A stretch of DNA of 64,000 bases from Lysobacteraceae bacterium P (GCA_005503055.1 SCOX01000003.1:283614-347613); one strand, 5' to 3'; shown: positions 19,467 to 29,000, numbered from the stretch's first letter. Made by a program: numbers and translations. Notes: generated by a model not told the origin, from the sequence alone.

Positions 19467-21728
19467 ATGAAAGCCAAAACCGCGCCTGCCTCCGTCCTCG
19501 TCGCCTTCCTGCTGACCACGCCTGTGGCGTTGCTCGCGCAGTCCGACAGTGCTGCCGACAAGAAGACCTCGCAGGTCGAAATGCCGGAGCACGAAAAGCC
19601 GAGCCTCATCAAATCGATGGAGCCCTCGCCGCTGCCGCGCGCGGCGACCGCCGATCAGACCACGGCCGCCAAGCTCGTCTACGGGCTGCTCTCCGACAGC
19701 CGCTACGCGTACCGTCCGGTCACGCTCGACGACACGCTCTCGGCCGACATCTACAAGCGTTATCTCGAAGCGCTCGACGGCGGCAAGCAGTTCTTCACCG
19801 CCCAGGACATCGCCAAGTTCGATGCGTACAAGCTGAAGTTCGACGACGCGATCAAGAGCGGCGACCTCGCGCCCGCCTACGCCGTGTTCTCGACCTACAA
19901 GCAGCGCGTGGATCAGCGCGTGGGCTTTGCGCGCAACCTGCTCAAGCAGGACATCTTCGATTTCACCGGTACCGACCGTTACGAGTACGACCGCGAGGAC
20001 GCCCCGTGGGCGACCGACGATGCCGCGCTCGACACGCTGTGGAAGGCTTCGGTGCGCAACGACTGGCTGCGCTTGAAGCTCGCCGGCAAGAAGCCCGAGG
20101 ACATCCGCAAGACGCTCGACAAGCGTTACGCGAACATGGGCAAGTCCATCGCCGAGCTCAAGGGCGAGGACGTGTTCCAGACTTTCCTCAACAGCTACGC
20201 CAACTCGGTCGATCCGCACACCGACTACTTCACGCCGAAGACGGCCGACAACTTCAACGTGTCGATGTCGCTCTCGCTGGAAGGTATCGGCGCGGTGCTG
20301 CAGAAGCAGGACGACGTGGTCGCGATCCGCGAGATCGTGCCCGGCGGCCCGGCCGGCAAGTCCGGCAAGCTCAAGCCCGGCGACCGCGTGGTCGCCGTGG
20401 GCCAGGGCGAGAGCGGCGCGATGGAAGACGTGATCGGCTGGCGCATCGACGATGTCGTCGCCAAGATCCGCGGCAACAAGGGCACGAAGGTGCGCCTGGA
20501 CGTGATCCCGGCCGAAGCGGGCCTGGACAGCCAGCCGCAGCGCCTGGTGCTGGTGCGCGACAAGGTGCGCCTGGAAGACCAGGCCGCCAAGTCCAAGGTC
20601 ATCACCATGCCCGGCAAGGACGGCGCGCCGGAACAGCGCATCGGCGTGATCGAACTGCCCGGCTTCTATCAGGATTTCGAAGGCCGCCGGAAGAACAGCA
20701 ACGACTACGCTTCGGCCACGCGCGACGTCGCCAAGTTGCTCGAGAAGCTGCGTGGCGAGAAGGTCGATGGCGTCGTCCTCGACCTGCGCAACAACGGCGG
20801 TGGCTCGCTCAACGAAGCCATCGAACTCACCGGTCTGTTCATCGATCGCGGTCCGGTCGTGCAGGTGCGCGAGTCCGGCGGCCGCGTGAGCGTGGAAGGC
20901 GACAGCGACACCGGAATCGCGTGGGAAGGCCCGCTGGCGGTGCTGATCAACCGCGGTTCGGCGTCGGCCTCGGAGATCTTCGCCGGCGCGATCCAGGACT
21001 ACGGTCGCGGCCTGGTCATCGGCGAAACGAGCTTCGGCAAGGGCACGGTGCAGAACCTGGTCGACCTCGATCGCTGGCCGGCGAATGAAGAAGCGCGCTT
21101 CGGCCAGGTGAAGCTGACCATCGCGCAGTTCTTCCGCGTCAGCGGCGGTTCGACACAGAACAAGGGCGTGGTGCCGGACGTGGCCTTCCCGGTTTCGGTC
21201 GACGCCAGCGAATACGGCGAGAGCACCTACGACAATGCGCTACCGTGGACGCGCATCTCGGCCGTGCCGCACACCACCTACGGCAACTTCACCCCGCTGC
21301 TGCCGAAGCTGGAAGCGCTGCACACCACGCGTATCGCCAACGACAAGGAGTTCCAGTGGTGGAGCGAGGACGTCGCCCAGTTCCGCGAGGAACGCGCGAA
21401 GAAGTGGGTGAGCCTCAACGAAGCCGATCGCCGCGCCGAGCGTGACCGCGACGACGCCAAGCGCAAGACGCGCCAGGATCAGCGCAAGACGCTGGGCCTG
21501 GACCTCGACCCGCTGGCCGACGACTACAACGACGACGGCCTGGCGGCCAACGAGCGCGACATCGCCAAGGACGCCGAGCGCGAGAAGCTGGCCGACAAGC
21601 GTCCCGACCCGCTGCTGCGCGAATCGGCGGCCATTCTGGCCGACGCCGTGCGCCTGTTGAACAACGACCGCCAGCTCTCGGCGCAGGTGTTGCCGACGGC
21701 GACGACGGCCGGCCACTGGGCCGACTGA
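19467..21728 (+). CDS. prc: Carboxy-terminal processing protease Prc/Tsp (S41A)
   Basis: 753-residue periplasmic protease that trims or degrades proteins with nonpolar C-termini (FtsI, MltS/NlpI partners in E. coli). A signal peptide is followed by an N-terminal helical domain, a PDZ domain (about 250-340, LSLEGIGAVLQK..IREIVPGGPAGKSGKLKPGDRV) and the S41 core. The SASASE motif is at 498-503; Ser500 and Lys525 reproduce the 25-residue spacing of the known Ser/Lys dyad. The C-terminal DUF3340-like tail is rich in Asp, Arg and Lys. An in-frame ATG at 19296 is unlikely because it would bury the signal peptide. A 270-bp leader precedes it with no clear motif. Confidence 0.95.
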   Translation: MKAKTAPASVLVAFLLTTPVALLAQSDSAADKKTSQVEMPEHEKPSLIKSMEPSPLPRAATADQTTAAKLVYGLLSDSRYAYRPVTLDDTLSADIYKRYLEALDGGKQFFTAQDIAKFDAYKLKFDDAIKSGDLAPAYAVFSTYKQRVDQRVGFARNLLKQDIFDFTGTDRYEYDREDAPWATDDAALDTLWKASVRNDWLRLKLAGKKPEDIRKTLDKRYANMGKSIAELKGEDVFQTFLNSYANSVDPHTDYFTPKTADNFNVSMSLSLEGIGAVLQKQDDVVAIREIVPGGPAGKSGKLKPGDRVVAVGQGESGAMEDVIGWRIDDVVAKIRGNKGTKVRLDVIPAEAGLDSQPQRLVLVRDKVRLEDQAAKSKVITMPGKDGAPEQRIGVIELPGFYQDFEGRRKNSNDYASATRDVAKLLEKLRGEKVDGVVLDLRNNGGGSLNEAIELTGLFIDRGPVVQVRESGGRVSVEGDSDTGIAWEGPLAVLINRGSASASEIFAGAIQDYGRGLVIGETSFGKGTVQNLVDLDRWPANEEARFGQVKLTIAQFFRVSGGSTQNKGVVPDVAFPVSVDASEYGESTYDNALPWTRISAVPHTTYGNFTPLLPKLEALHTTRIANDKEFQWWSEDVAQFREERAKKWVSLNEADRRAERDRDDAKRKTRQDQRKTLGLDLDPLADDYNDDGLAANERDIAKDAEREKLADKRPDPLLRESAAILADAVRLLNNDRQLSAQVLPTATTAGHWAD

Positions 21729-21790
21729 GACGTTGCCAGGCGCTGCCCTGACTCAGGGGCTGAACGATTAGCACATCGCAAGGATCGGAT

Positions 21791-21814
21791 AGCGGGCGCC
21801 CTCGGGCGCCCGCT
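21791..21814. terminator. Perfect inverted repeat after prc
   Basis: AGCGGGCGCCC-TC-GGGCGCCCGCT is an 11-bp perfect stem closed by two bases, 62 bases after the prc stop and 13 bases before the next ATG. It has no T-tract. It may stop prc transcripts or mask the leader of the downstream repair gene. Confidence 0.6.
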
Positions 21815-21826
21815 ACGCTTTGGGCC

Positions 21827-22657
21827 ATGAACACGGCCCGCCAGCTTCGCGACAAGCTCGACCACGCCCGCCGCCTGCTCGACGACGGCGAGCCCACGCT
21901 GGCCGAGCTCGCACCCGCCGTCGGCCTCAGCGCCTCGCACCTGCAGCGCCAGTTCACCGCGCGCTTCGGCCTGAGCCCGGCGGAGTACCTCGCCCAGCGC
22001 AAGCTCGGCACACTGAAGGGCGCGCTGCGCGAAGGCAGCGATGTCAGCGCCGCGCTGTACGACGCCGGCTACGGCTCGCCGTCGCGCGTGTACGAAGGCG
22101 GCGCGGCGAAGCTCGGCATGACGCCCGCGCGTTACCGCGCCGGCGGCGCGGGCGAACAGATCCGCTGGAGCATCGCCGACACCGCGCTGGGCCAGGCGTT
22201 GGTCGCCACCACCGAGCGCGGCGTCTGCATGATCGAACTCGGCGACGACGCCTCCGTTCTGGAAGCACGACTGCACGACGAATTCCCCAAGGCCCAGCTC
22301 GACCGCGTGGATGCGGGCCGCGACGAGTTCCTCGCGCCGCGCCTGCGCGCGGTCGCCGACGCATTGGCCGGCAGGCAGGCGCAGGTGCCTGTGGACCTCA
22401 TCGGCACGGCGTTCCAGAAGAAGGTGTGGGACGCGCTGATGCGCATTCCGCGCGGGCAGACGCGCAGCTACGCGCAGATCGCGCAGCAGATCGGCCACCC
22501 GCGCGCGACGCGTGCAGTCGCCAGCGCCTGCGCCGGCAACCACCTGGCGATCGTGGTGCCATGCCATCGCGTCGTGCGCAGCGACGGTTCGCTCGGCGGA
22601 TATCGCTGGGGGCTGCCGCTCAAGCAGCGCGTGCTGGAGCGCGAACGGGCGGCGTGA
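21827..22657 (+). CDS. AraC-type HTH / methylated-DNA-protein cysteine methyltransferase fusion (Ada-like)
   Basis: 276-residue DNA-repair and regulatory protein. An N-terminal AraC-type double helix-turn-helix (about 8-105, LSASHLQRQFTARFGLSPAEYL) is joined to an O6-alkylguanine transferase domain with the acceptor Cys246 in PCHRVV and the TRSYAQIA helix before it. It lacks the N-terminal metal-binding Ada domain that senses methylphosphotriesters in E. coli Ada, so it resembles the C-terminal three quarters of Ada. It would move O6-methyl groups to itself and may regulate alkylation-repair genes. Confidence 0.9.
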   Translation: MNTARQLRDKLDHARRLLDDGEPTLAELAPAVGLSASHLQRQFTARFGLSPAEYLAQRKLGTLKGALREGSDVSAALYDAGYGSPSRVYEGGAAKLGMTPARYRAGGAGEQIRWSIADTALGQALVATTERGVCMIELGDDASVLEARLHDEFPKAQLDRVDAGRDEFLAPRLRAVADALAGRQAQVPVDLIGTAFQKKVWDALMRIPRGQTRSYAQIAQQIGHPRATRAVASACAGNHLAIVVPCHRVVRSDGSLGGYRWGLPLKQRVLERERAA

Positions 22658-22767
22658 AGCGCGCCGTTCGTCGGCGGCGCGATGCGGGCCGGCAGGACTT
22701 GATCCGGATCAGGGGAAGACCCCCGGCACAGGCAGACGCTGGCGCCAGGTCACCCCGGAGTACTGCC

Positions 22768-23196
22768 ATGTACCACCACCTGTGCCTGCCCACCGATGCC
22801 TCGCCGCTGTCCGACCACGCGATCGACCAGACGCTGGCGCTGGCCCATTCGCTGCGCGCCCGCGTCACGGTGCTGTCGGTGACCACGCCGTACCACGTCT
22901 TCGCGGTCACGCCGGAGCAGATGGTCGCGGTGCGCGACGATTACGAGCGCGAAGTGCGCGATGCCGCGCGCACGCACCTGCGCACCGTCGAATCGCGTGC
23001 GCATGCGCTCAGCGTACCGTGCGACTGCGTCGTGATCGAGGACGAACATCCGTACGAGGCGATCATCGCCATCGCCAACGAGCGTGGCTGGCCTCGCATG
23101 GACGACGGCATCAAGGGACTCGTGCTCGGCAGCGAAACCGTGAAGGTGCTGACCCATTCGGCGATTCCGGTGCTGGTCTACCGCCAGCCGGCGTGA
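22768..23196 (+). CDS. Universal stress protein with an internal 18-base deletion
   Basis: 142-residue UspA-family protein. The N-terminal half is typical (CLPTDASPLSDHAIDQTLALA), and the end is the family LVLGSETVKVLTHSAIPVLVYR. The segment that normally reads CDLIVMASHGRRG is replaced by WPRMDDG. The codons for ASHGRR are present in another frame (23091-23108), which fits a loss of about 16 bases followed by a loss of 2, an in-frame pair. The missing part includes the inner beta strand and the first half of the ATP-binding loop, so nucleotide binding is doubtful. It is either a real variant or an assembly error. Confidence 0.85.
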   Translation: MYHHLCLPTDASPLSDHAIDQTLALAHSLRARVTVLSVTTPYHVFAVTPEQMVAVRDDYEREVRDAARTHLRTVESRAHALSVPCDCVVIEDEHPYEAIIAIANERGWPRMDDGIKGLVLGSETVKVLTHSAIPVLVYRQPA

Positions 23197-23220
23197 TGCG
23201 GGGCGCCGCGCGGCGCCGGC

Positions 23221-23715
23221 CTACTTCCTGCGGCGCGCCGGCAGGCGTGTCGGCAGGTGCAGGCCCGACTTCACCACGTCGAACACCATGCGCGTTTCGT
23301 AACGCTTGATGTTGCCCTCGTCCATGAAGAGCCGGTCCGCTACTTCGCGGCAATGGGCGACGCCGGTGGTGGCCAGGATGACCAGGTAGTCCCACTCGCC
23401 GGCGAGGGTGAAGCACTGCTGCACCTCCGGCGCGGCGCGCACGCGCGCGTGGAAGGACGCGTGCACCTTGGCCGACTCGCGCTCCATCGCCACCAGCACC
23501 GTGGCCAACGTGGTGGTGCCCAGCAGGCGGGGATCGAGCACCGCAATCTCGCGCATCAGCCCGCTCTTGCGATAGCGGGTGATGCGCCGCTGCACCGCGC
23601 TCGCCGACAGGCCGACGGCCTCGCCGAGTACGGTGAGCGTCGCGGCGGAATCGCGCTGCAGGAGCTCCAGCAGGCGATGGTCGAACTCGTCGAGCATGAT
23701 CTGTGTCTTGTCCAC
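23221..23715 (-). CDS. Lrp/AsnC family transcriptional regulator
   Basis: Feast/famine regulator of 164 residues (or 158 from the ATG at 23697, which matches the family start MLDEFDHRLLELLQ). The N-terminal winged HTH carries LSASAVQRRITRYRKSGLM; the C-terminal RAM ligand domain follows (CFTLAGEWDYLVILATTGVAH). It probably responds to an amino acid. It is divergent from the EamA exporter gene, and such pairs are often regulator and target. Confidence 0.92.
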   Translation of the reverse strand: MDKTQIMLDEFDHRLLELLQRDSAATLTVLGEAVGLSASAVQRRITRYRKSGLMREIAVLDPRLLGTTTLATVLVAMERESAKVHASFHARVRAAPEVQQCFTLAGEWDYLVILATTGVAHCREVADRLFMDEGNIKRYETRMVFDVVKSGLHLPTRLPARRRK

Positions 23716-23924
23716 GCGAAATTTTTGCGCGAAGGCGCACGATTAATCAACCACGTCGCGCGCGGACGGCGTTACGCTTTGCTCATCCGAACGTCTCCTG
23801 CACCGGCGGTGCGGAGCTCCCGGCCTATACAGGGCGCCGGTGCTCCGCGCAGCGCGGTGCCCGTGGCGTTCGGTGCAACCAGCTGTTTGCCGTGCCCGCT
23901 CCTCCACCCCACCACGGAATCCGC

Positions 23925-24863
23925 ATGAGCACCGCTGCACCCACCGCCGACCGGGCCGCGCCCGGCGCGCTAGCCGTCGCCTTCGCCCTGGCCTCGGTCT
24001 ACATCCTCTGGGGCTCGACCTACCTCGCCATCCGCTTCGCGCTGGAGAGCTATCCGCCGTTCCTGCTCGGCGCGGGCCGCATGTTCCTCGCGGGCCTGAT
24101 CATGTACGTCGTCCTGCGCGCGCGCGGCGTGCCACGGCCGACCGCAAAGCAGTGGCGCACCTTGTGGGTGCTGTCCATCTGGATGGTGCTGCTGTCCAAC
24201 GGCCTGGTGAACCTGGCCGAGACCGAAGTCGGCTCCGGCCTGGCCGCGATCGCCGTGGCGTCGATGCCGCTGTTCGCGGGCGTGTTCGCGATGCTGCGCG
24301 GTCGCCATCCGTCGAAGATCGAATGGGTCGGCCTGATCATCGGCTTCCTCGGCGTGCTGTGGCTTAGCGCCGGCGGCGAGTTGTCCTCGTCGACGCTGGG
24401 ACTTGTCTGCCTGGTGATCGCACCGATCGCGTGGGCCTGGGGTTCGATCTGGAGCCGCGACCAGGACCTTCCGCAGCCCTTCATGTCCGCCGCCGGGCAG
24501 ATGCTCACCGGCAGCGCGTGGATGCTGATTGCCGCCGTCCTGCACGGCGAGCGCATGACGCAGATGCCGTCGCTGTCGGCGACCGGCGCGATGCTTTACC
24601 TCGTCGTCGCCGGTTCCATCTTCGGATTCACCGCCTACATCTGGCTGCTGCACCACGTGCGTCCGGCACTGGCGACCAGCTATGCGTACGTCAATCCGCC
24701 GATCGCGGTGCTGTTCGGCGCGTTGATCGGTGGCGAGCACTTCACCGCGCACGACCTGGGCGCGATGGCGGTGATCCTGCTGGGCGTGGTCATCATCACG
24801 CTGGCGAAGGCGCGTGCGGCCAAGCCGGTCGTGCCGGCCGCCACATCGGAGCCCGCGGCATGA
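23925..24863 (+). CDS. EamA-family drug/metabolite exporter (YedA-like)
   Basis: 312-residue ten-helix inner-membrane transporter with two EamA repeats. The first repeat starts ASVYILWGSTYLAIRFALE and the second has AWAWGSIWSRDQDLP and SYAYVNPPIAVLFGALIGGE. The YedA-like group is suspected to export amino acids or related compounds. The ATG at 23925 gives the family N-terminus; a longer in-frame reading starts with non-conserved sequence. ATGA overlap with the next exporter gene, and a divergent AsnC regulator next door, suggest amino-acid efflux. Confidence 0.9.
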   Translation: MSTAAPTADRAAPGALAVAFALASVYILWGSTYLAIRFALESYPPFLLGAGRMFLAGLIMYVVLRARGVPRPTAKQWRTLWVLSIWMVLLSNGLVNLAETEVGSGLAAIAVASMPLFAGVFAMLRGRHPSKIEWVGLIIGFLGVLWLSAGGELSSSTLGLVCLVIAPIAWAWGSIWSRDQDLPQPFMSAAGQMLTGSAWMLIAAVLHGERMTQMPSLSATGAMLYLVVAGSIFGFTAYIWLLHHVRPALATSYAYVNPPIAVLFGALIGGEHFTAHDLGAMAVILLGVVIITLAKARAAKPVVPAATSEPAA

Positions 24864-25771
24864 ACGACGCCAATGCCGCCCGCAACGGTCTGTGGATCGC
24901 CGCGGCCTCGTTCGTGTTGTGGGGCCTCATGCCGCTGTACTGGCATCTGCTCAAGGCGGTGCCGTCGCTGCAGATCGTTCTGCACCGCATCGTGTGGAGC
25001 ACGCTGCTTGTCGCCGGCTGGCTGGCGTGGAAGCAGGGCCGCGGTTGGTTGCGCGCCACGCTGGCCCGGCCGCGCGCGGCTTGGATGCTGGGCTTGAGCG
25101 GATTGCTGATCGCCTTCAACTGGGGCCTCTACATCTGGGCGGTGAATGCCGGACACGTCGTCGAAAGCAGCCTGGGCTACTTCATCAACCCGCTGATCAG
25201 CGTGGTGATGGGCGTGGTGTTCCTGCACGAGCGGCTCAACCGCGTGCAATGGACGTCGGTCGCGCTGGCCGGCGTTGGCGTGGCGTGGCTGACATGGCAG
25301 TACGGCCAGCCGCCGTGGATCGCGATCGGACTGGCGTTGTCGTTCGGCCTGTACGGACTGATCCGCAAGCTGGTCGCCGTGGATGCGGTGAGCGGTCTCG
25401 GCGTGGAGAGCGTGTACCTGTTCCTGCCCGCGTTGGCGCTGTTGCTGTGGAGCGAGACGCACGGCGGTGGCGGGTTCGCCGGTGGTTATGGCCTGGGCGT
25501 CGATCTGATGCTGATCTTCGCCGGCGCGCTCACCGCGCTTCCGCTGATCGGTTTCGCGTTCGCCGTACGGCGGGTGCCGCTGTCGGTGGTGGGGCTGATG
25601 CAGTACATCGCACCGACGATCCAGTTCCTGCTCGGTGTACTGTTCTTCGGCGAGGCCTTCGACCGCGACCGCGCGACCGGTTTCGTCTTCATCTGGATCG
25701 CGCTGGTCATCTTCGCCTGCGAGGGACTGTGGAGGTCGCGTCGCCAGTCGGCGCTGCCTGCTGCGGCATAA
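24860..25771 (+). CDS. rarD: EamA-family transporter RarD
   Basis: 303-residue ten-helix exporter of the RarD subfamily: SFVLWGLMPLYWHLLKAVPS, FNWGLYIWAVNAGHVVESSLGYFINPL and RRVPLSVVGLMQYIAPTIQFLLGV are subfamily features. Substrate unknown in most organisms (rarD was named for chloramphenicol sensitivity). It is coupled to the YedA-like gene by ATGA. Confidence 0.92.
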   Translation: MNDANAARNGLWIAAASFVLWGLMPLYWHLLKAVPSLQIVLHRIVWSTLLVAGWLAWKQGRGWLRATLARPRAAWMLGLSGLLIAFNWGLYIWAVNAGHVVESSLGYFINPLISVVMGVVFLHERLNRVQWTSVALAGVGVAWLTWQYGQPPWIAIGLALSFGLYGLIRKLVAVDAVSGLGVESVYLFLPALALLLWSETHGGGGFAGGYGLGVDLMLIFAGALTALPLIGFAFAVRRVPLSVVGLMQYIAPTIQFLLGVLFFGEAFDRDRATGFVFIWIALVIFACEGLWRSRRQSALPAAA

Positions 25772-25782
25772 CGGAGTTCGTC

Positions 25783-26289
25783 ATGGACAAGACCACGTTG
25801 AATGCGCTGGCGTTGTTCCCGTTGCACCTGGAGGCGCATTACAAGGCGATTCCCGCCGAATACCGGCACTGGACGCCGCCCAGCTGGGACGGCATCCCCA
25901 GCGAGCACTTCACCGCGATCGAACAGCTGTGCCACGTGCGCGACATCGAAATCGAGGGTTACCACGAGCGTATCCGCCGGACCCTGGAGGAAGCGCACCC
26001 GCTGCTGCCGTCGATCGACAGCGAACCGCTGGCGCATGAACGCCGCTACAGCGAAGCCGACGCGGACGAGGTGCTGCATGCCTTCCGCGATGCGCGCGCG
26101 CGAACGGTGGACACCATCGTGCGGCTGGATCGCACCGAACTCGCGCGCACGGCGCAGTTCGAAGGTTACGGCCCGCTCACGCTGCGCAGTCTGGTGCATT
26201 ACCTGTGCAGCCACGACCAGCAGCATCTGGCAGGCCTGCAATGGCTGCTGGGGAAGATCGAGTCCGAGCGCGCGCTCGCCGGCGTCTGA
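25783..26289 (+). CDS. DinB family protein
   Basis: 168-residue four-helix-bundle protein of the DinB/YfiT metalloenzyme superfamily, with candidate metal ligands His in CHVRDIEIEGYH and in CSHDQQHLAGL. Members act as thiol-dependent transferases or have no known function. It lies 11 bases after rarD and is followed by a strong terminator, so it ends the exporter operon. Confidence 0.85.
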   Translation: MDKTTLNALALFPLHLEAHYKAIPAEYRHWTPPSWDGIPSEHFTAIEQLCHVRDIEIEGYHERIRRTLEEAHPLLPSIDSEPLAHERRYSEADADEVLHAFRDARARTVDTIVRLDRTELARTAQFEGYGPLTLRSLVHYLCSHDQQHLAGLQWLLGKIESERALAGV

Positions 26290-26297
26290 CCCTAAAG

Positions 26298-26325
26298 CAA
26301 AGGCCGCGATCGCTCGCGGCCTTTG
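26298..26325. terminator. Bidirectional rho-independent terminator
   Basis: CAAAGGCCGCGA-TCG-CTCGCGGCCTTTG with flanking A/T runs on both sides, between convergent dinB and the ABC permease gene. It should work in both directions. Confidence 0.85.
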
Positions 26326-26347
26326 TCGTCGTCGCGGAGCCGTTACA

Positions 26348-27679
26348 TCACGCCGCCCGCAACGCCTCCGTCACCGGCAACCGCGCCGCACGCAGCGCCG
26401 GGAACAATCCGCCGATCAGGCCGATGCCCAGCGCCCACTTGATGCCGTTCCACAGCAGCTCCGGCGATACCTTGAACTGGAACATCACCTGGCTGAAGTT
26501 GTTGCCCAGCGTCGAGACGCTGTAGCCGTTGAACACCAGCCACGCGATCACGCCGCCGACGAGGCCGCCGATCAGCGCCAGCAGCATCGTTTCCAGCATC
26601 ACCGCGACCACCACCGGCAGACCGCGGAAGCCGATGGCGCGCATCGTCGCGATCTCGCGCGCGCGACCGGCGACGGCGGCATACATGGTGTTGAGCGCAC
26701 CGAACACCGCGCCCACCGCCATGATCGAACCGATCACGATGCCCAACACGCGCAGGAACTTGCTCAGGCCTTCGGACTGCTTGGCGTAGTAATGCCGCGT
26801 GGTATCGACGTCGAGTTTGAGGCGCGGATCGGCGGCCATCGCGGCCTTGAGTCGCTTGAAACCGTCCTTGCCGTCCAGTTTCACCGTCACCGACTGATAC
26901 GCGCTGCGGCGATAGGTCGACGCCAGCGTTTCCCCGTCGGCCCAAAGTTCCGAATCGTGCGAATCTCCGGAGGAGAAGAAGCCAACCACCGTCCAGACCT
27001 GGTTGGCCAGTTCGATCTGCGAACCCGGCTTGAGGTCGTTGAACTGCTGGTCGACGTACTGCTTGCGAGCGCCCTGGCCGATCACCAATTCGCGCATGCC
27101 GGGCTTGAAGCGCCGGCCCTCGACGATCTTCACCTGCGGACGCAACGACCACGCCGCGTCGCCCACGCCGCGCAGTTGCGCGTTGGCGTCGGTGTGGTCG
27201 GCGCGCGTGACCATGTTGACCACCTGCGACAGCTCGGGCGAAATCGCCGCGCGGCCATCCGGCCCCTTGGCGATGCCTGCCAGCGCGCTGATCAGCGGTA
27301 CCTGATCGCGGGTGATGACCGAATTGGTTTCCGCCTGCGAACCGCCGCGCAGGATGATCGCGGTGCTGTCGTTGCCGGTCTGCTTGAGCGTGGCCTCGAA
27401 GCCCGCGCCCATCGCCAGCATCGCCACCAGCACGCCGACCACGCCAGCGATGCCGACCACGATCACCGACGATGCGCCCCAGCGCTGCGGGAGGCTGGCG
27501 ATGCCGATGCGCGTCGCTTCCAGCGCTAGGCGTCCGGTGCGCGTGAGTACCAGCCAAAGCGCCAGCGCGACGACGAGCGCCAGCACCGCATACCACGGCA
27601 GCATCGTCCATACCGCCAGCCCGGCGACCAGCGCCAGTACGACGCCGAGGTTGCCCAACCACTTCCTTGCACGGCTCAT
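26348..27679 (-). CDS. ABC transporter permease, MacB/FtsX type (copy 2)
   Basis: 443-residue permease of the MacB/FtsX family. The N-terminus has two hydrophobic segments (about 10-45), then a membrane helix (about 65-95), a large periplasmic domain (about 100-310) and three C-terminal helices with the FtsX core AVAGRAREIATMRAIGF. The start at 27679 is preferred because the upstream in-frame ATG lies inside the leader. It follows the other permease gene at 13 bases. The operon order is membrane fusion protein, ATPase, permease 1, permease 2, as in tripartite macrolide/peptide/lipoprotein-type exporters. Confidence 0.88.
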   Translation of the reverse strand: MSRARKWLGNLGVVLALVAGLAVWTMLPWYAVLALVVALALWLVLTRTGRLALEATRIGIASLPQRWGASSVIVVGIAGVVGVLVAMLAMGAGFEATLKQTGNDSTAIILRGGSQAETNSVITRDQVPLISALAGIAKGPDGRAAISPELSQVVNMVTRADHTDANAQLRGVGDAAWSLRPQVKIVEGRRFKPGMRELVIGQGARKQYVDQQFNDLKPGSQIELANQVWTVVGFFSSGDSHDSELWADGETLASTYRRSAYQSVTVKLDGKDGFKRLKAAMAADPRLKLDVDTTRHYYAKQSEGLSKFLRVLGIVIGSIMAVGAVFGALNTMYAAVAGRAREIATMRAIGFRGLPVVVAVMLETMLLALIGGLVGGVIAWLVFNGYSVSTLGNNFSQVMFQFKVSPELLWNGIKWALGIGLIGGLFPALRAARLPVTEALRAA

Positions 27680-27692
27680 GTCGTGTCTCCTG

Positions 27693-28850
27693 TCAGCGGC
27701 CCGCGAGGGCATCGACGATGTTCAGGCGCATCGCGCGCATCGCCGGCAGCAGCCCGACGACCACGCCGATGACGAGCATCAGCACCAGGCCCAATCCCCA
27801 TGTGGCCGCGGGCACGTTCGGCAGCTGGATCAGGCCCATGCTCGCCTGACTCACGGCCGGCATGATCAGCGCCGCCAGTCCCAGTCCGATCAACCCGCCC
27901 AGCACCACCAGCAGCGTCGCCTCGGCCAGCACCAGCCACAACACGCTGCGGTTCGAGAAGCCGATCGTCTTGAGCACCGCCAGTTCCGGAATGCGCTCGC
28001 GCACCGCCTGCGCCATGGTGTTGCCGGTGAGCAGCAGCAGGGTGAAGAAGACCGCGCCCATGATCGAAGTGACGATCAGACCGATGTCGCCGATCTGCTT
28101 GAAGAAAGCCTGGTTGAAGGCCTGCTCCGTCTGCGTCTTGGTCTCGTGGTCGGAATTGTCGGAGAGCTTGTCGATCGCCTGCGCCACCTGGTTCGACTGG
28201 TCGGCCTGGGCGACGTCGATCACGTACCAGTGGACCTGGCCCTTGATGTAGTCGTTGGCCTCGTCGAAATACTTCCAGTTGAACATCAGCTGCTTTTCTT
28301 CGCCCTTCCGCTTGTTGTCGTTCATGCGGAAGATGCCGACCAGCTTGAAGTTCCAGTTGTTGCTGCCCTTGGTCGGGAAGATCGTGGCCTGCAGCGGGAT
28401 CGTGTCGCCGATCTTCCAGCCGTGCAGCTTGGCCAGCGCCTCGCCGACGATCGCACCGTCCTGCGTGGCGTAGAACGCCTTGAGCTGGTCGGCGGGGATG
28501 ACGTACTCGGGATACAGCTCGATGTAGCCCGGGCCGACGGCGAAGTTCGGGAAGAAGTTCTTCGGATCCTGGTAGATGCCGCCGAACCAGGTTGCGTAAG
28601 AGGCCTTCTTCACGCCCGGCACGCTCTCGATCTGCGACTGCAGCCGGTAGGGCAGCGACGAAGTGATCGACAGCTTCGATGTCGTGATGAGGCGGTTGTA
28701 GCCGGACACGTTGGCGCTGGTGTTGAACGCCACGCGCACCGAGTCGAGCATGCCGAACAGCAAGAAGGCCGTGACGACCGACAACAGCGTCAGGAAGGTG
28801 CGCGTCTTGCTTCGGAACAGCGCGGCCCAGATCAGGTGCAGGTATTTCAT
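27693..28850 (-). CDS. ABC transporter permease, MacB/FtsX type (copy 1)
   Basis: 385-residue permease with an N-terminal helix (about 19-37), a periplasmic MacB_PCD-type domain and three C-terminal helices (FtsX domain with GNTMAQAVRERIPELAVLKTIGF). It has the standard one-N-terminal/three-C-terminal helix plan. Unlike E. coli MacB, the ATPase is a separate protein. Two different permeases probably form a heterodimer. A repeat element separates it from the ATPase gene. Confidence 0.88.
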   Translation of the reverse strand: MKYLHLIWAALFRSKTRTFLTLLSVVTAFLLFGMLDSVRVAFNTSANVSGYNRLITTSKLSITSSLPYRLQSQIESVPGVKKASYATWFGGIYQDPKNFFPNFAVGPGYIELYPEYVIPADQLKAFYATQDGAIVGEALAKLHGWKIGDTIPLQATIFPTKGSNNWNFKLVGIFRMNDNKRKGEEKQLMFNWKYFDEANDYIKGQVHWYVIDVAQADQSNQVAQAIDKLSDNSDHETKTQTEQAFNQAFFKQIGDIGLIVTSIMGAVFFTLLLLTGNTMAQAVRERIPELAVLKTIGFSNRSVLWLVLAEATLLVVLGGLIGLGLAALIMPAVSQASMGLIQLPNVPAATWGLGLVLMLVIGVVVGLLPAMRAMRLNIVDALAGR

Positions 28851-28875
28851 CTCTGCGTCCTCAGAAAGGTTTTCA

Positions 28876-28992
28876 CTCCCTCCCCTGCGTGCAGGGGAGG
28901 GCTGAGGAGGGGTTGTGAAGCCGCATCGCGGCGAGCTCGGCGCTCAAGCGCCTCACACTCCCTCCCAACCTCCCCCTGCGAGCAGGGGGAGG
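28876..28992. repeat. Two-hairpin dispersed repeat, copy 2 (inverted)
   Basis: Inverted copy of the element at 2971-3096: same terminal hairpins (CAGGGGAGGG and CCTCCCCCTGCgAGCAGGGGGAGG types) and the same interior words GCCGC..GCGGCTTC and GAGGCGC..AGCGCCGAG. It sits inside an apparent operon, between the ATPase and permease genes, and could lower or separate expression of the permeases. Confidence 0.85.
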
Positions 28993-29000
28993 AGCAATGT

